In this document: piece after piece, positions 62,236-64,000 of the stretch
Numbering within the stretch: the first letter of the stretch is position 1
How the letters are laid out: each line of letters starts with the position of its first letter
NCBI GenBank assembly: GCA_030427245.1
Contig: JAUHXA010000012.1
Location: 1 to 64,000, forward strand
Direction of reading: 5' to 3'
DNA: 64,000 bases
From: Bacteroidia bacterium
GTDB lineage: Bacteria > Bacteroidota > Bacteroidia > Chitinophagales > UBA2359
Translations under genes and position numbers: made by a program
The notes under the pieces: model-generated
The model's database searches: none
Told to the model about the DNA's origin: nothing
What the model saw: the letters and a program-made list of their open reading frames with translations, nothing else

Positions 62236-62520
62236 ATGAAATCAATTGTTTCACTCAAAAAAGCAGTACAGATGAAAAATCGACAAAACAATTTCCTCGA
62301 AAATTTAGACATCACCCAGTTGCACCTTCCATGTGGTTGCCGCCAAATTCCACAAAAGATGATTTTAATCAAATTTCAACCCAAAGGATGGTTTGTATAT
62401 TTCGATACAGCCCATTACGAATGTATGGTTTGTGGAACTGTTAAAAAAATTTATGTAAGAGTACCTTGGTTTGGACAGCCTGAATTAGTTGTTGAAATTG
62501 TGAAAGAAGGAAATGCTTAA
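62236..62520 (+). CDS. Small zinc-ribbon-like protein
   Basis: From ATG 62236 the protein has 94 residues; a longer form would need TTG 62203, and ATG 62272 is also possible. CGC (LPCGCRQIPQ) and CMVC (HYECMVCGTVKK) are spaced like a four-Cys zinc ribbon. Between them is FQPKGWFVYFDTAHYE, and the end is beta-rich. No family is recognised; nucleic-acid or protein binding is plausible. It faces the photolyase gene across a shared terminator. Confidence 0.6.
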   Translation: MKSIVSLKKAVQMKNRQNNFLENLDITQLHLPCGCRQIPQKMILIKFQPKGWFVYFDTAHYECMVCGTVKKIYVRVPWFGQPELVVEIVKEGNA

Positions 62521-62534
62521 TTTCTACATTTTAG

Positions 62535-62564
62535 TCGTGCGAGTTAAAATATTAACTCGCACGA
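62535..62564. terminator. Bidirectional terminator overlapping the 3' end of the photolyase gene
   Basis: TCGTGCGAGTTAA (62535-62547) and TTAACTCGCACGA (62552-62564) are perfect 13-bp arms around AATA. The right arm contains the last codons and stop of the photolyase gene, and the left arm lies 15 bases after the zinc-ribbon gene stop, so one hairpin serves both convergent genes. Confidence 0.85.
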
Positions 62565-63862
62565 TATTCCTCCAACGTTTCCTTATAAACCCTCAATGCC
62601 CTCTCCCTCGCCTCTTTATGCTCAACAATAGGCTGCGGATAGCTTGAAGTACCATACTCCTCCACCCACTGCTTCACATACTTCAATTCCTTATCGAAAT
62701 TCTTCAACTGCGAAGTAGGATTAAAAATGCGAAAATAAGGAGCAGCATCGCAGCCGCTTCCAGCAGCCCATTGCCAGCCGCCATTATTAGAAGCCAACTC
62801 ATAATCCAAAAGTTTTTCGGCGAAATAAGCTTCCCCCCATTGCCAGTTGATAAGAAGATGTTTGGTGAGGAAACTTGCCACGACCATACGCACCCGATTG
62901 TGCATAAAACCCGTTTCGTTCAGTTCACGCATACCCGCATCCACAAGTGGATAGCCAGTCTTACCTTCACACCACTTCTCAAATTCGGCCTCATTGTTTC
63001 GCCACGGAATATGCTCATAAGCAGGTCGAAATGCTTTTTTAGCAACATGCGGGAAATTGTAGAGAATTATTTGGTAAAAGTCTCGCCAGATCAATTCATT
63101 GAGCCAACCTTTGCTCATCTTCATGCCTTTTTCTGCCATTTTGCGGATGCTGACAGTTCCAAAACGGAAATGTACACTTAGGCGACTTGTGTGATTTTTT
63201 GCAGGATAGTTCCGAAGTTCTTTGTATTCATCCAATAGGGTTTCGTCCAAGTCCATTGAAGGGAAATAGGTATCGGTTTCTTTAAAGCCAATATCAGATA
63301 ATGTTGGAAAAGATAGGGGAGTGGTTTTATAAAAATTTTGGAAGCGAAGGGCGGATGAGTGGATTTGGGGAGGGTTTTCTCTGTAGGCTGCAAGCCATTT
63401 TTTGCTGTAGGGGGTAAAGACCACATAGGGTTCGCCATTGTCTTTTACCACCTCTTTTTTCTCAAAAATTACATGGTCTTTGCTTCCTTTGAAAGGAATA
63501 TCGTGTTTTTGCAATAATTCGTAAACGGCTTTGTCTCGTTCTTGTGCATAGGGTTCGTAGTCTCTATTGGTATAAACTGCTCCAATATCATACTCTTCCA
63601 ACAACTCCTTCCATATCTCCAAAGGTTTTCCATGCCTGACCAAAATACTCGTGTCTTTTCCTTTGGCATCCTCTTGAAGACGAGTTAATTCTCGGTGAAT
63701 AAAATGGACCCGTCTATCATACTTGTTTTCTAGTTCATCTAAAATATTCGAGTCGAAGATAAATAGAGGAAGCACGCACAAATCACCACTAAGAGCTTTG
63801 TAAAGGGCAGTATTGTCGTCCCACCGAAGGTCACGTCGGAACCAGTGTATGGCTATTTTCAT
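62552..63862 (-). CDS. Deoxyribodipyrimidine photolyase / cryptochrome family
   Basis: ATG 63862 begins MKIAIHWFRRDLRWDDNTAL, the photolyase N-terminal alpha/beta antenna domain. The C-terminal FAD domain shows RLSVHFRFGTVSIRK, WLNELIWRDFYQIILYNFPH, PLVDAGMRELNETGFMHNRVRMVVASFLTK and NNGGWQWAAGSGCDAAPYFRIFNP. It should repair cyclobutane pyrimidine dimers in light, using FADH-; a cryptochrome role cannot be excluded. The 436 residues fit the class I size. ATG 63895 upstream would add 11 residues before the conserved first strand. Confidence 0.95.
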   Translation of the reverse strand: MKIAIHWFRRDLRWDDNTALYKALSGDLCVLPLFIFDSNILDELENKYDRRVHFIHRELTRLQEDAKGKDTSILVRHGKPLEIWKELLEEYDIGAVYTNRDYEPYAQERDKAVYELLQKHDIPFKGSKDHVIFEKKEVVKDNGEPYVVFTPYSKKWLAAYRENPPQIHSSALRFQNFYKTTPLSFPTLSDIGFKETDTYFPSMDLDETLLDEYKELRNYPAKNHTSRLSVHFRFGTVSIRKMAEKGMKMSKGWLNELIWRDFYQIILYNFPHVAKKAFRPAYEHIPWRNNEAEFEKWCEGKTGYPLVDAGMRELNETGFMHNRVRMVVASFLTKHLLINWQWGEAYFAEKLLDYELASNNGGWQWAAGSGCDAAPYFRIFNPTSQLKNFDKELKYVKQWVEEYGTSSYPQPIVEHKEARERALRVYKETLEEYRAS

Positions 63863-64000
63863 TTTTTGGAGGTTGTAGATGAAAGTATTGAGCATGAATA
63901 GATTATGAAAAGGAATCTCACTGTGTATTGGGAAATCTTGTTTAAAGTGGGAAAATTCCTTTCTGTAGAAGATTCATGTTCGAGGCTGTATATAAATCCA
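63863..64000. other. Right-end non-coding stretch with a dispersed word
   Basis: No gene is visible. ATGTTCGAGGCTGTA at about 63977-63991, with AGAAG shortly before it, resembles the AGAAG/ATGTTCAAGGCTGTA stretch at 17901-17921, suggesting a dispersed intergenic repeat. Confidence 0.4.

Noticed and set aside
1-64000. tRNA, rRNA, tmRNA or replication origin
   Set aside because: I scanned for cloverleaf ends, conserved rRNA words and DnaA-box clusters by eye and saw none; the rpmH-rnpA cluster lacks dnaA, so it does not mark the origin here.

Overview
The window is chromosomal DNA of a Bacteroidota bacterium. The signs are a type IX secretion C-terminal domain and SprB-like repeat on a large amylase, Bacteroidota-type -7 promoter boxes (TAnnTTTG), a TonB receptor with a carboxypeptidase-regulatory-like N-terminus, YceI and imelysin lipoproteins, futalosine-pathway menaquinone synthesis (mqnC), and a long-N-terminus Rho. 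Gene content looks more like the Saprospiria/Cytophagia side of the phylum than a gut Bacteroides, but the species cannot be fixed from this sequence.

Layout. 0-2 kb: a 5'-truncated coiled-coil/HhH protein and an NlpC/P60 peptidase. 2-10 kb: a probable metal-uptake operon (DUF4856 lipoprotein, imelysin, HTTM membrane protein, TonB receptor) with an AAA/PD-(D/E)XK gene inserted in it. 10-15 kb: a 1326-residue DUF4157 (HExxH) repeat protein with a YbjN-like partner, then mscL. 15-18.5 kb: a probable SigZ regulon (two SigZ-type sigma factors, arsM, phzF) sharing one promoter motif, plus a small inverted-repeat element. 18.6-26.6 kb: a type I restriction-modification operon (hsdM-hsdS-X-Y-hsdR) whose middle holds a Septu-like ATPase/HNH pair. 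26.8-33.9 kb: a CHAT-protease/STAND ATPase surrounded by three winged-helix/TPR proteins, apparently a split STAND system. 34-35.6 kb: gene debris, a lipoprotein and an orphan DarG-like macrodomain protein. 35.7-39.2 kb: secreted multidomain alpha-amylase. 39.5-46.5 kb: housekeeping (DnaJ-type co-chaperone, mqnC, yidD-rnpA-rpmH, rho, YceI). 46.6-48.9 kb: small membrane and hypothetical proteins.

49.1-61.8 kb is the most unusual part: nine tightly spaced genes on the minus strand. In transcription order they are an isoprenyl-synthase-like protein with a degraded first Asp motif, a 1038-residue divergent histidine-kinase-like ATPase, two unknown proteins, a receiver-sigma54 activator, a lone receiver, a lone sigma54 AAA+ module (the last two being a split tandem copy of the previous gene), a receiver fused to an SMC/ABC-type ATPase, and a C-terminal TIR protein. 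Upstream are three copies of a GCGAT(T)n-CGGATT repeat and a near-consensus -24/-12 promoter. I infer a phosphorelay that controls an ATPase and a TIR effector, possibly a defence or self/non-self signalling system; this is untested. The window ends with a small zinc-ribbon protein and a photolyase facing each other across a shared terminator.

There are no rRNA or tRNA genes, CRISPR arrays or complete insertion sequences that I can recognise.
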